Shown here: piece after piece, positions 34,706 to 46,481 of the stretch | Numbering within the stretch: position 1 is the first letter of the stretch | Layout of the letters: each line of letters starts with the position of its first letter | Assembly: GCA_030544215.1 (NCBI GenBank) | Contig: JARZZO010000012.1 | Coordinates: 39,533,194-39,597,193 of the forward strand | DNA length: 64,000 bases | Source: Zantedeschia hybrid cultivar | Taxonomy: Eukaryota > Streptophyta > Magnoliopsida > Alismatales > Araceae | Direction of reading: 5' to 3' | The notes under the pieces: model-generated | The model's database searches: none | Seen by the model: the letters and a program-made list of their open reading frames with translations, nothing else | Told to the model about the DNA's origin: nothing | Translations under genes and position numbers: made by a program

Positions 34706-35956
34706 GAGACCCCTTCGGCCCGAAGACTGTTTTACATGAACCTGTACATGGAGCTTGAATGGCGTCGGCCTTGGGCGACGCGATTCGAGACAGAACCTCA
34801 CTAATTCATGCCAGTAAAACGTGTTCATACTGCTAGATAGTTGGTTAATGCATGATTTGATGCACTCGACAATGATGGATTCTTCATGACCGGATGGCAT
34901 CGCGTGGTGTGTCGTGCGATCGTGGGCTTTTCACGTGACCGGATCGTACTGTGCCGGGTTTTGGTGTTTTGTGTTACTGTGGACCTGGAGTGACATTGTA
35001 GCGCTTTATCACCCTGTGCTGGTGGGGGCGTGAGCACAGCGCCGGTGGGGGCGAGGGCGGGGTGACGCCTAGTGAGAGAGGGTCACCTGGTGAACCCCGG
35101 GGTCAGCTAGTACCGGTGTCGGAGTGGTACATTCGGAGAGTCACTCATGCTGAGGGAAGGAGTAACCACCTGAGCCAGTTGGGCCAGAGTAGCTAGCATG
35201 CTATCCGAGGGGTTACTGTTTGGTCTTAGCGGGTCGGTGTTTCCCACCTTCGGTTGTGTGGCCGGTGTTTCCTACCTTCGGTTGTGTGACCGGTGTTTCC
35301 TACTCTCGGTTGTGTAGCTGAGACACCTTCGGTCAGTGCTAAGCCGAGACACCTTCGGTCAGTGCTAAGCCGAGACACCTTCGGTTAGTGCTAAGCCGAG
35401 ACGCGAGTTGTTGGCTCCTTGATAGAATGATTCTAGAATTATGCATGTTATATTTCGAATGCACATGGTTCATATCAAGCTATAGGAGTAGTGTACTTAC
35501 TTCTGTGTTCGTTGCTTTACCGTTAGCCGTACTTTGCACTTGTGGGTGTGTGCGTGGGCAGTGGGGATCGAAGGATCCCTACTGAGTCTTGTCTTGAGAC
35601 TCATCCCTGCGGTTTTCAGGTGAGGACTCCCAGCAGACTTAGAGCGGCGTGTGCGGCCGCGTGTTGAGTGCCTTCAGCGGTTGTTCCGGGGTATGCCCCG
35701 ATGTAGTTGTTATTTATTTCTGGCCTGTATGTTTAATTATTTCTTTTCAGTTGGAGTATGTAATTATTTGCTGTATCGAGTCGCATTGTAATAATTTTAA
35801 TTCCTGCACTTTCATTTCAATTCAATGCGATGTGAATGTTTAGCTTAGTTTATTATTTATTTCCCAGACTTACTAGATCCTGGTTTGGTTCCAAATGAAT
35901 GATTCGGTACCCATTTAGTAATCGGATCCCCGATTATAGGGTGGCGGGTCGTTACA
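34706..35956 (+). repeat. 3' LTR of Gypsy D, segment 2
   Basis: It resumes after Tat1 with GAGAC and ends GTCGTTACA. It holds one exact motif (34762-34781) and three 26-bp tandem units (35322-35400) against two in the 5' LTR. Confidence 0.92.
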
Positions 35957-36730
35957 CGTACAATGCTCTCAAGTCAACTCTGGGCATGGCGAGCTGTCAA
36001 ACTCTAACCGGTCGACTCACTTGGATTGGATACCGCTGATGCATATCGAAAAACTCCTTTCCCGATATTATCGTCTGCCCTGGCCAGGGACTTTCGCGCA
36101 TCCTTCCTAGAGCATTCTCTCTCTAAGTACCGAGAGCGAATGATTCCTTATTGACACACAATTCCCTTCAACAGTATTCCGCTGTACCCAATCCTTGGCG
36201 TATTAGAATCCCGTGGCTAGAGATTCGTAAACCAAGGTCAAAGCACAGAAGTCCACCGACAAGGTGTCCTTGGTGTTTTAGGTCCGAGGACCATCCACAC
36301 AACTGCGACAATAGAATCAAGCTGGTTGACAGTGAGGTACAATACCATCCAACGATTCAGTTGGATCAGTTCAGTGAACTCATTCTCCAATGAGCACCTA
36401 CATATTCGCCTTAGTGTCTCCACACAAGTGACTTATGAGCCTAGTCACCCTCATCATATGAGCATGAGTAATTTGTACTAGTCTAACCGGATATCCGATG
36501 TCCTTCTCGGATATCCTTCGACTAGGAACGATTAAGAATATGTGTGTTTAAGTGATCAGTCTCATTAGTATGATCTCATCATAATCTGATCACTATAGTA
36601 CATATTCACGGACTTCATTATGAAACGATAATTAATGCGATTTACACATAATGAATATTATGCCATTTATATTAATAAATGAACGAGATTTACATAGTTA
36701 GATTGGCTTGTAAGCCACCTAAAACTAACA
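35957..36730 (-). repeat. 5' LTR of Copia A, segment 3
   Basis: It resumes after D with CGTAC, aligns with 2195-2971 of the left LTR and ends AACTAACA. This is the outer end of A; B leader sequence follows. Confidence 0.9.
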
Positions 36731-37249
36731 CTTTTAAGTTTGTAAAAACCAAAAAAATAAGAGGTATAAAAGGGGGGCTCGGCCTGGCCAAACCTATGCC
36801 CCTTTGGCGTCGGGCAGGTCGTCGGCACCGGGGGCATCGCTCGCGGCGACTGGCGGCGCCTGGGTGCTCGCTGCCAGTGGCCTGCCACTCCTCCAGTGGC
36901 CGGCCTCCACCAGCTGCTCTTTAGGGTTTCAGGTATGGTGTTAGGGGAAGAAAAGGGGGGGGGGGGACCGGCCGGTCCCGAGCCGGTCTGATCGGTTGGG
37001 CTAGGCCGAGGTGCTAGTTAGGCCAGGCTAGGGCTAGCCATGAGCCAGGGTTTGAACCTGGTTCGAACTAGGTCGACTCGTGGCTCAGGTTATTGGGCTG
37101 GGCCCATTTCCCCATTTAAAACCCAAAATTTTAACCCCTTAAACCCCAATTAAACCCCATTAGCCCAATTGAAAAATAATTGGATTTTTATTCTAAAATT
37201 TAAAAATTTGTTTTGAATATTGATTTATTTTTCAATTTCAATTTTAATT

Positions 37250-37770
37250 GGGCATTAATGATTTTGAATCATTAGAATTAACAAATTGTTGTTAGATAAT
37301 TAAAGTTACTTATTAATTTAAGTGTTAAATTAATAATTAATTTTAATTAACTAATTTAAGTGTTAAATTAATGGCTATTAGTTAATTAGAATTAATTGTT
37401 AATTTAAGTGTTAAATTGATAATTAATTTTAATTAACCAATCTAATAGTTTAATTAATAGTTATTAATTAATTGATGTTAATTGCATGTTTAAGAGTTAA
37501 ATTTATAATTATCATTAGTCAACTAAGAGTTACATTGGTAGTTAACATTTAATTGATGTTAATTATTAATTTAAGAGTTAAATTAATGATTAACATTAAT
37601 TAACTAGTTTAAGAGTTAGATTAATAATTAATAACCAATTAGAGTTGATTATTAATTTAAGTGTTAAATTAATGATTAATTTTAACTACTGATCTAAGAG
37701 TTAGATTAGTAATTAATTATTAATAGTTTAATTGTTAGATTATTAATATGGTTTAATCTAATTGTTAGAT
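37250..37770. repeat. AT-rich degenerate repeat zone in the B leader
   Basis: Repeated TTAATTTAAGTGTTAAATTA-like words, the inverse counterpart of the A zone at 7680-8350. Confidence 0.7.
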
Positions 37771-38629
37771 TGTTTTGATTTATTAGAAATGTTCTAATCT
37801 ACATGGAATAATTTGGAATTTATTAATTTAGAGTGAGTGCATATGTGATGTGTGTTTTGATGCTTTTAAATTTGATTTAATTGCAAGCTTAAGTTATTAA
37901 AAAGTTTTCAAAATTCAAAAGATAATTTTGATTGGAACCCAGCTTTCTGAAAGTTAAAATTATTTAATTTTTTAAACTCTTTTATTCTAGCCATGTGATG
38001 CACTTATCTTGTATGGATTGTTTAAAACACACCATGGTCATGGATAAGCACCTTTAAATTATTCATATCATGAATGGATTGTGTGGATCGTGGATGTATG
38101 GTTGAATCGATATTTATTAATTGTTAATAAATAGAGGTCTGCGTACCTCTCTCTCTCTCTTCTGCTCCGATGTAATTCTACCTCCCTCTCTCTTGTAGTT
38201 GTCATAAGGCCTTCTTCTGTTTACATGTAAATTTAGATTTAAATGTAATCTAATCGAGGGAACCGAGGAAGGAGCGAGGACGATCCACAGATGCAACCAG
38301 GAAAGGCGATGTGATGGAGTTCCTTTGCCTATGTGTTTGCAGGGTAGTCTAATGTAAATGTTATGTTAGATTGTGTATGTGTTTGACTGTTGGCTCCATT
38401 CAAACCCACTGTGCTATCCATGACCACACTTGGCATATATGAGATGCATTGTTTTAATTTTGATTATGAATCAAAGCAGGTATAGTATTTATTAAACATA
38501 TACGATATATTTATATACTATCACCTAGGAGAGACTAAGATAAAAGTTATCTAAATACGCTCGTCTAAACTCAAAGTCGTAACGTGAATAGTTAAGAACT
38601 TACCGCGTGGTCCACTATCGTTATAGTCA

Positions 38630-38975
38630 TAGGATTCGAATCACTTTAGGCAAGTTTGTTGTGTTACCACAATGCATGTTTAATTGTGAAGAGAAACTGT
38701 GGCTATGGCATTAAATGCTTATATGATCGGGATAGAGGAACCATGTAGTTTTGTTATGCTATCTACAAGGGCTGCATGCAAATCTATGCTCGTCGCGTAA
38801 CGATGATTAGCTTAGACCAGAATTAGTGGCTTGTTGTGCTATCCACAAGGCCATTAAAACTCTGGGGACCGAAGTTATGATCGGATATTGCAAGGAGTTG
38901 CAAGTCCTATGAGATGGGTGCCCTTTGACTATTTTACAACTTTCTTGTGCTATCCACAAGGTTGTACTGCAAGTC
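38630..38975 (+). ncRNA. Array of four leader RNA hairpins (B)
   Basis: Cores lie near 38655, 38753, 38831 and 38945, in the same order as in A and on the element strand. Lower stems are TTAGGCA/TGTTTAA with G-U pairs, CATGTAG/CTGCATG, TTAGTGG/CCATTAA and ACAAC/GTTGT. The last replaces the ACAG/CTGT stem of A by compensating changes. The first two cores have some changes; the last two keep CTATC within CACAA/TTGTG. Confidence 0.6.
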
Positions 38976-39159
38976 ATTGAGATTTTGATCCTCACTAGGA
39001 GACTGTCGGCGTCTCTCGTTCTGTATAACTGAGGGTTATACAGTCCGTCGAAAATTAGTGGGAGTTAAAACTTGATTAAAAGACCATGTCTTATTTTAAA
39101 ACTTTTAATAATTGAACATCTGCTAAATAGATTTTATTCATCTCCTGTGGGGAATTATG

Positions 39160-42100
39160 TTGTTAAATAACCCACTCCGTGGCATACTTGATGCCAAACG
39201 TTTGACTAGCCTGAACTACTCGGATTGGATCTGAAACCTGAAGAATGTCTTCAGATCTGAGCACATTGACTATGTCCTTAGAGCTGATCCTCCTGCTGAA
39301 CTGGCATTGGATGCCCTTGATGCAAAGATGATAGCTAACGATAAAAGATCGAAGGACAAAGGCAAAAGAGTAGTAAAAGATGACTTCTTCTACTGTAAGC
39401 AGAATGGTCACTGGAAGAGGAATTGCAAGGAATTCCTCAGCGATAAAGCTCATGGAAAGGTGAAGCTATCAGAAGCTTCAGATATCTATATAATAGATAT
39501 CAATTTGTCAGTTAGAGATTCCACATCTTGGGTATTAGATACTGGATGTGCTTCTCATATCTGTCATGATGTGTAGATGCTGACAAGTAAGCATAAGCTG
39601 AGAAAAGGCGAGGTGAAATTGAGGCTAAGAAACGGTGCAAAAGTTGCGGCAATTGCTGTAGGAACAACAAATCTCAAGCATCCATCAGGAGACGTCTTAT
39701 CATTATAAGATTGTTATTATATTCCTAGCATAATAAAGAACATCATATCAGTATCTTGTTTGGATAAGATAGGATATAGGTTGTCTATTGAGAATAGAAG
39801 TTGTTCGATTTATTATGGTAATAAATCAATAGCTTCGGCATCTTTAGTTAACGGTCTATATCTCTTAGATGTTTCTTATTATAATCTTCATATTGATAAT
39901 GCTCTAAGAAGAACAAGAATTGTGTGAACCAATCTTACATGTTGCATTGTAGACTTGGACACATTGGTGAAAGCAGGTTGCAAAAGTTGCACAAACATAG
40001 ATATTTGAATGCATTCGATTATGAATCGTTTGCGACATGTGAATTCTGCCTTATGGAAAAAATGGCAAAATCTCTATTTACTGGACATGGAGAATGTGTC
40101 AAGGACATTCTGGGATTAATACATTTAGATGTATGTGGTCCCATGTCCACCTAAGCCAAAGGTGGCTTTTCATACTTCATCACATTCACCGATGACTTCT
40201 CAAGATTTGACTTTGTATACTTAATGAAAGACAAGTTGGAAGTATTTAAGAAGTTTAGGGAGTTCAAGAATGAGGTAGAGAAGTAGTTAGGAAACAGTAT
40301 TAAAGCTTTTTGATCAAATCGGAGAGGAGAATACTTGAGTACTAATTTCACACAATTCTTAAAGAATAATGGTATCCTTTCTTAGTTGACCCCTTTATAT
40401 ACACCACAGATGAATGGTGTATCAGAAAGGAGGAATCGCACCTTGTTGTACATGGTACGATCCATAATGAGCTTTTCGAAATTACCAGTGTCCCTTTGGG
40501 GGTATGCTCTTGAGTCAGCAGCATACCTACTGAACAGAGTACCCAGCAAGTGTATGGCCTCTACTCTATATGAGATATGAAAAGGCAGGAAATCAGAATT
40601 TAAACATGTTAAAATCTGGGGTTGTCCTGCTCATGTAAAGAGGCATGATCTAGACAAGCTAGAATCTCGAGCTGATAAATGCAGATTTGTGGGATATCTA
40701 AAGAAAACCTTTGGATACTACTTTTACCATCCTGGTGAACAAAAGGTGTTTGTCGCTAGGAAAGCTGTCTTCTTAGAAGATGAATACCTTCTCCAAGAGG
40801 ATAGTGGGAGTAAAATAGTAGTGGAAGAGGTTCCAGATCCCCAAACAACAGAAATGTCATCAGATGAGATATCAGTTTTTGAATTTGTTCAGGTACATGC
40901 AAATGAGCGTTGTAGATCTGGTAGAGCACCTAGACAACCCGAACGAAATGTGGGACATATCGCTGAAGGAGACTCTAAGGTAGAATATAATGAGGATGAT
41001 GATCCTAAAACCTACCAGAAGGCCATAGAAGGCCCAGAAGCCGGAAAATGGCGAGAAGCCATGAACTTAGAAATCTAGTCCACGTACACCAACCATGTTT
41101 GGATCTTGGAGGACTTGCCCGAGGGTATTGTACCCAGCGGATGCAAGTGGATCTTTAAGAGAAAGATAGGCGCTGATGGATGGATCGACACTTATAAGGC
41201 AAGATTGGTGGTAAAGGAATATCGTCAAAGGCAAGGAATTGACTATGACGAGACTTTCTCACCAGTTGCCATGATAAAGTCGATCAAAGTTCTACTTGCC
41301 ATTGCTGCACACTACGATTATGAGATCTGGCAGATGGATGTGAAGAATACTTTCGTTAATGGTAACCTTGAGGAAGAGGTGTATATGATACAACCAGAAG
41401 GTTTCATATCCAAGGAATCTTTAGATAAAGTGTGTAAGCTTCAAAGGTCCATTTATGGACTGAAGCAAGCTTCCCGAAGCTGAAATATAAGGTTTGACAT
41501 AGCTATCAAGTCTTATAACTTCATTAAGAATGAAGATGAGCCTTGAATGTACAATAAGACCAGTGAGAGCGCAGTCACCTTCTTAGTTCTTTACGTAGAC
41601 GACATATTACTAATTGGGAATGATGTAGCTATGATTGCATCAGTAAAGATTTGGCTGTCGAAAAACTTCTCCATGAAGGATTTGGGGGAAGCATCCTACG
41701 TATTGGGAATAGGGATCTATAGAGATAGATCAAAGAGGATGCTTGGAATGACCCAATCCTTATATATAGATACCATAGTAAAAAGGTTTGGCATGGAAAA
41801 TTCTAAGAGGGGTCACATACTGATGGGCCATGAAATTAATCTCTCAAAGGAGCAGTCTCCTAAGACTCCTGATAAGAGGGCATTCATGGATAGAGTACCC
41901 TATGCCTCTGCCATAGGATCTATAATGTATGCCATGCTATGTACACGGCTTGATGTTGCATATACTCTAAGTGTTATGAGCAGATTTCAAGTTGATCTAA
42001 GTGTTATGAGCAGATTTCAAGTTGATCTAAGTGAAGAGCACTGAAACGCAGTCAAATGTATCCTTAAGTACTTGAGAAGAACTAAGGATATGTTTCTTGT

Positions 42101-42603
42101 CTATGGAGGAGATGACTTGAAACTGCAAGACTATACTGACTCAAGTTTTCTGTCAGATTCAGATGACAGCAAGTCTACATCTGGATTTATGTTTATACTG
42201 AATGGAGGCGCAGTGTGCTGGAAGAGTTCCAAGCAAGCAACCACTGCAGATTCGACGACTGAAGCTGAGTACATCGCTGCAGCTGAAGCCACCAAGGAAG
42301 CAGTATGGTTGAAGAAATTCATCACCGACCTCGGCGTAGTTCCTAGCATCTCTGAACCTGTTCCGCTGTTGTGCGACAACAATAGAGCCATTGCACAAGC
42401 GAAAGAGCCGCAGTCTCATCAGAAGTCAAAGCATATTCTAAGGGGTGCTTTTATCTTATCAGAGAGATCATATCAAGAGGAGATGTAGTGGTCGAAAGAG
42501 TTCCATTTGTCGACAATGTAGCAGATCCACTGATAAAGCCATTGTCTCAAATTGTGTTTGAGCATCACCTAGATTCTTTAGGCTTACTGTATAAAGGTGA
42601 TTG
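39160..42603 (+). pseudogene. Copia B gag-pol, heavily decayed
   Basis: Recognisable in order are the gag N-terminus with a stop, the same gag-core deletion as in A, a knuckle with its first Cys lost (FFYCKQNGHWKRNC), protease LDTGCASHI, an integrase finger and core (catalytic Asp position reads Asn in SNRRGEYLS, preceded by a stop), RT with LYVDDILL and RNase H with TADSTTEAEY. There are many stops and frameshifts. A perfect 30-bp tandem duplication lies at 41971-42030 in the RT/RNase H region. B is more decayed than A, as expected for the host of the A insertion. Confidence 0.88.
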
Positions 42604-42610
42604 ACTTTAG

Positions 42611-42624
42611 TCCAAGTGGGAGAT
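42611..42624 (+). other. Polypurine tract of Copia B
   Basis: TCCAAGTGGGAGAT precedes the LTR start TGTTAG, identical to that of A. Confidence 0.85.
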
Positions 42625-42853
42625 TGTTAGTCTTCGGTGGCCTACAAGCTAATATGACTTTGTAATCTTGTTCATTTATGAATAAAATGACATTATATTC
42701 ATTGTGTGTAAATCGTATTAATTACTCATAATGAAGTCCGTAAATATGTGCGATAGTGATCAGATTATGATGAGATCATAATAATGAGACTGATCACTTA
42801 AACACACATATTCTTAATAGTTCATAGTAGGAGGATATCCAAGAAGGACATCG
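42625..42853 (+). repeat. 3' LTR of Copia B, segment 1
   Basis: It begins TGTTAGTCTTCGG and matches the start of the A LTR. It is interrupted by solo LTR E with target duplication CATCG at 42849-42853 and 45151-45155. Confidence 0.9.
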
Positions 42854-45150
42854 TGTAAGGATTGAGGTTTCGAGTATAGTTATTGGGTCGGTTTCGGAGC
42901 CAGGCCCCTTGGTTTGGGCCTTTGTAGGGGCTGGGGCGCCACGTGGGCCAGTTTCGGATCACGAGAGTACGACTCCGATCTTGTCACATGAAAGACGTCT
43001 GCCCAGGACGACGCGATTTAACCTATTTTAGTTTACACCCCGAACCTTCCCTCCTTTCTTTCATTCTCTCCTTCTCACTCTCTCTCTTCCCTCTCCCCGA
43101 TCTTGTCCGTTTCCCCCTTCCCTTTCTCCTTCCCTTTCTTCCTCTTCCACCACTCCAACACCTCTCTACCTCTCACCACTACCACCACCACCTCCTCTGC
43201 GGCACTTCATTCTCCGGGCGGCGGCCGACGTCCCGGCAGAGTGACGGCGTCCACGGCGGTACCGGCGGCGGTTTGCGGTGCGGCGGTTTGGCGGCACGGA
43301 GCTAGGAGGAGTTCAAGTAACCAATAGGAGGACGATCCTTATATGTGATTTGGTTGTTTTAATCCATGTTTTCCTACTTGAAGCATGCGACGTGTGAGGA
43401 GAATTGGGTAGAATGAGCATGTTTAAGGGGCTTTTAAATGAAAATGGTCATTTTTATGAAATGAGGATTAGTATGTTCCAAGTACTAAATTAGATTCTCC
43501 TCGTCTTTTCTTATTTTTGTGGCATTTTTGGGGTGATTTTGGGGGAGAAATTGTAAGAGAACCAGGAATTGGGCTCTAAATGGCGTCTTGATAGGACGAC
43601 GCTATTTAGGCTAAATTCATCCCGGAAGCGATTTCTGCGAGAAAATAGTTTTGTTTTGAATGACGTTCAGGGACAGCAACGCCTTTCAAAGGGCGGGTTC
43701 AAAGGATGACGTGTTTTAGGCCATATTTTGAGGCCAATTTTCTATAAACCAGTTTTGGGGTCTTGAATAACGTCGGCTATGGGCGACGCGATTCAAGACA
43801 GAACCTCATTAAATGCATGCTTGAAATCGTACATCGAGGTTGAGGCTTTCTGTATAATCAGAATCGTATTGTGTGTGCATGTGTTTATGCGATTGTGGAG
43901 CTAGAATGATTGTGGTTTGCGTTTGACACCTTGTGTTGGTATGGGAGGGACGCGGTGTCTATGTGGCATTGTTGCCGTACCGGTGTGGAAGGGGTACATG
44001 TTAGTGTTTCACTTATGGCTGGGGGAAGCAAAACCACCTTGAGCCGGTCAGGCCGAAGTAGCCAGCGTGCTATCCGAGGGGTTGTTGTTTGGTCCTAGCG
44101 GGTCGGTGTTTTCCTAGTTTGTCGTGGCAGTTTCTGGCGTGTTTCTTACTGTGGAGCCGAGTGTGCGCTGCTGGAGTTTACCCTTTCGCCACTGGGCCTG
44201 ATGTAACTTGAGATATCGAGGTTACGAGTGGTACCCTTCGCCCTTTGCCCTGATGTGACCCGGGAGGTTAGGGTTACGGGTAGTCCCTATAGCTTTGGCT
44301 TGAAGGGGTTTCGCCGGTCCCCAGGGCCCTCGTGAATCGCCTAGGCCTGGTGTTGAGGGAAGTCCGATTGATAGGACAGTAGTCTAGATTGCTTGTGTGC
44401 ACACGTAACTGAGCGGTGGTGGTTCACTAGTCCTAGTTAGTCCTAGTTTGACTCACTGCCTCACCCTACGGTGCCCGGAACATCGTAGGGGTGGACAGGC
44501 GTGGGTGTTGGTGGTGTTGTGAGGCGCCATTTGTACGCGGTTGACAGTGTGGTTTGAGTGTTTAGCCGGATCTTTGGTTACGAACTGTGGTGTTGAGTTG
44601 GGTTACTTGAATTACTTAGAACTGTGCCTATTGCATTACGGATGCATATGTCTCATATCGGAATTTAGGAACTATGTTTACTACTTTAATTAAATTGCCT
44701 TCATTTTCGTATTGCTGCACTTGTGTGTGTGTGTGTGTGGGAGGCGGGGATCGGATGATCCCTACTGAGCCCAATTCTGGTGTGGCTCACTCCTTGCGGT
44801 TTCAGGTGTGGACTTCTTGGTGAGTGATAGCATGTGGTGTTTTCCTTGGTGTGCGGGCCAGCAGCTATCTCAGTTCCGGGGTATGCCTCAATGTTGTTGT
44901 ACTTTGCTTCTGCCTGTACATATTTAATTCTTTGGACCATGTAATTATTGTTGGACTGTATATGGACATTATTAATTTACTTCCTGCGCACTTGTACTTT
45001 CCTTGAAGTCTGTGAGATTGTTATATTTAGCCTTGTTTAACGTTTACTTTTCCAGACGTGTCGTATGAGATCCGGGTGTGAACCCGTAGATAATGATCCG
45101 ATACCCATTTAGTAATCGGGTTTCCGATTATAGGGTGGCATGTCATTACA
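42854..45150 (+). mobile_element. Solo LTR E, Gypsy (related to D)
   Basis: The 2297-bp unit runs TGTAAGGATT...GTCATTACA, termini like those of D, and is flanked by exact CATCG. It shares with D the motif-plus-pyrimidine promoter layout and blocks such as GCGGCCGACGTC and GGTACCGGCGGCGG, but is clearly diverged. No internal domain is present, so it is a solo LTR. Confidence 0.88.
42995..43789. repeat. Four GCGTC-type motifs in solo LTR E
   Basis: Copies are at 42995-43014 (ACGTC left half), 43583-43602 (exact), 43663-43682 (ACGTT/AACGC) and 43770-43789 (ACGTC left half). Spacers are all 10 bp. The last has 15-base arms with two mismatches (43761-43798). Confidence 0.82.
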
Positions 45151-46481
45151 CATCGGATATCCAGATAGATTAGTACAGATTACTCCCGCTCATAAGATGA
45201 GGGTAACTGATCTCATAGTCACTTGTGTGGAGACACTAAGGCGAATGTGTTGGTGCTTATTAGAGAATGAGTTCACTGAACTGATCCGACTGAATCACTG
45301 GATGGTATAGTACCTTACTATCAACCAGCTTGTTTCTATTGTCGCAGTTGCGTAGATGGTCCTCAGACTTGAGACACCAGGGATACCTTGTCGGTGGACT
45401 TCTGTGCTTTGACCTTGGTTTATGAATCTCTAGGCACGGGATTTTAAACAGCCAAAGATCGGGTACAGTGGAATGCCGTCGAAGAGAATTGAGTGTCAAT
45501 AAGGAATCACTCGCTCTCAGTACTTAGAGAGAGAATGCTCTAGGAAGGATGCGCGGAAGTCCCTGGCCAGGGCAGACGATAATATCGGGAACGGAGTTTT
45601 CCGATATTATACGGCAGCATCCGATCTAAGTGAGTCAACCAGTTAGGGTTTGACAGTTCACCATACCCTAGGTTGACATGATAGCATTGTACAAATGAAG
45701 GACTATATCCACGCGGTAACTATCGGCAGAAAGGTTCCAAGAGTGGGTTACTTAACCCCAGCACCTTCCGGGTTCATGCGGTGTTGCTTGACACCCTACG
45801 TGATCGGAGGCCTGATCGAATTTAATGTGCGACATTGATTCAATTGATTAATTAATTAATATGAATTATTAATTGATTAATCAGGCCAGTGAGGAGTCAC
45901 TGGGCTTATTGGGCCATTAACTGGACTAGTTTTTGGGCCTAGAGGGTCACAAGCAAATGAATCTCAAGGCGATGGATAAATAAGTGGGTTTTATATAAAC
46001 CGGAGATTTTTATGAAAAAGCACGCAGTTGATATAAAATATAGCGAACGGGCTGAGCAGACCAAGCTACTACTAACCCTAGCCGACCCCTCCTCTCTTCC
46101 TCTCCCTCTCTGGCGCCCCAGGCGAGCCCGGATTCCCAGATTTGCTCTGTCGCTTCTCCGACTCCTGTTTGACGGGAAATCGTCTGCGCGATGCGGCGAT
46201 CATTGCGGCGAACGGCAGAGGCTTCGTAGGTTGTGAAGAACAAGGAACGTGAGGATATCTACCGCAAGGAGGATCGTGTGGACTCCGCTAGAGGTCGTAT
46301 GCTTGCGCGGCTTGCGGTGTCACACCGACGGAGCTGAACGGTTGCGGATTCGAATCCGCACGCGGTAAGAATTCGATAATCCCATTATCGTTTTTGTTAT
46401 TCGAAATGGGAACGGATCGTAGTATTTTAATCTTTATTTTCCGCTGCATTTTGCGATACGGAGAAACACGAGATCCCAACA
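45151..46481 (+). repeat. 3' LTR of Copia B, segment 2
   Basis: It resumes after E and ends GATCCCAACA at 46481. Without E the LTR is about 1555 bp, matching the A LTR at 1559 bp. Confidence 0.9.
45990..46000 (+). promoter_or_regulatory. TATA-like box in the B 3' LTR
   Basis: TTTATATAAAC on the element strand, conserved with the A LTR. Confidence 0.5.

Larger units (their letters stand above)
11674..35956 (+). mobile_element. Ty3/Gypsy element D, chromovirus-like (Tekay/Del type)
   Basis: The order is 5' LTR, PBS, gag with two zinc knuckles, protease, RT, RNase H, integrase, a chromodomain-like tail, polypurine tract and 3' LTR. RT before integrase defines Gypsy. The C-terminal tail, rich in Trp/Glu and ending WEREDEMREQFPYLF, resembles Tekay/Del chromoviruses. 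The LTRs differ by about 35 substitutions in 2478 bp, so the insertion is fairly young. Exact CGTAC duplications flank it. The 3' LTR is split by Tat1. Confidence 0.9.
1413..36730 (-). mobile_element. Copia LTR retrotransposon A, with nested insertions
   Basis: On the minus strand the order is 5' LTR (36730 down to 9296, interrupted twice), PBS, a 2.9-kb leader, gag remnant, protease, integrase, RT, RNase H, polypurine tract and 3' LTR (2971-1413). That domain order (integrase before RT) defines Ty1/Copia. Removing the solo LTR F and element D restores a LTR of about 1.56 kb, matching the left LTR. LTR divergence is about 6% by eye. The element sits in the leader of B, a relative of the same family in opposite orientation. 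Confidence 0.9.
36731..39159 (+). other. Copia B leader, part 2
   Basis: It continues the leader cut at 1412. In order it holds a GC-rich stretch (36770-37090), the AT-rich repeat zone (37250-37770), mixed sequence and the four-hairpin array. This is the mirror of the A leader and confirms that A and B are one family. No protein-coding content is recognised. Confidence 0.75.
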
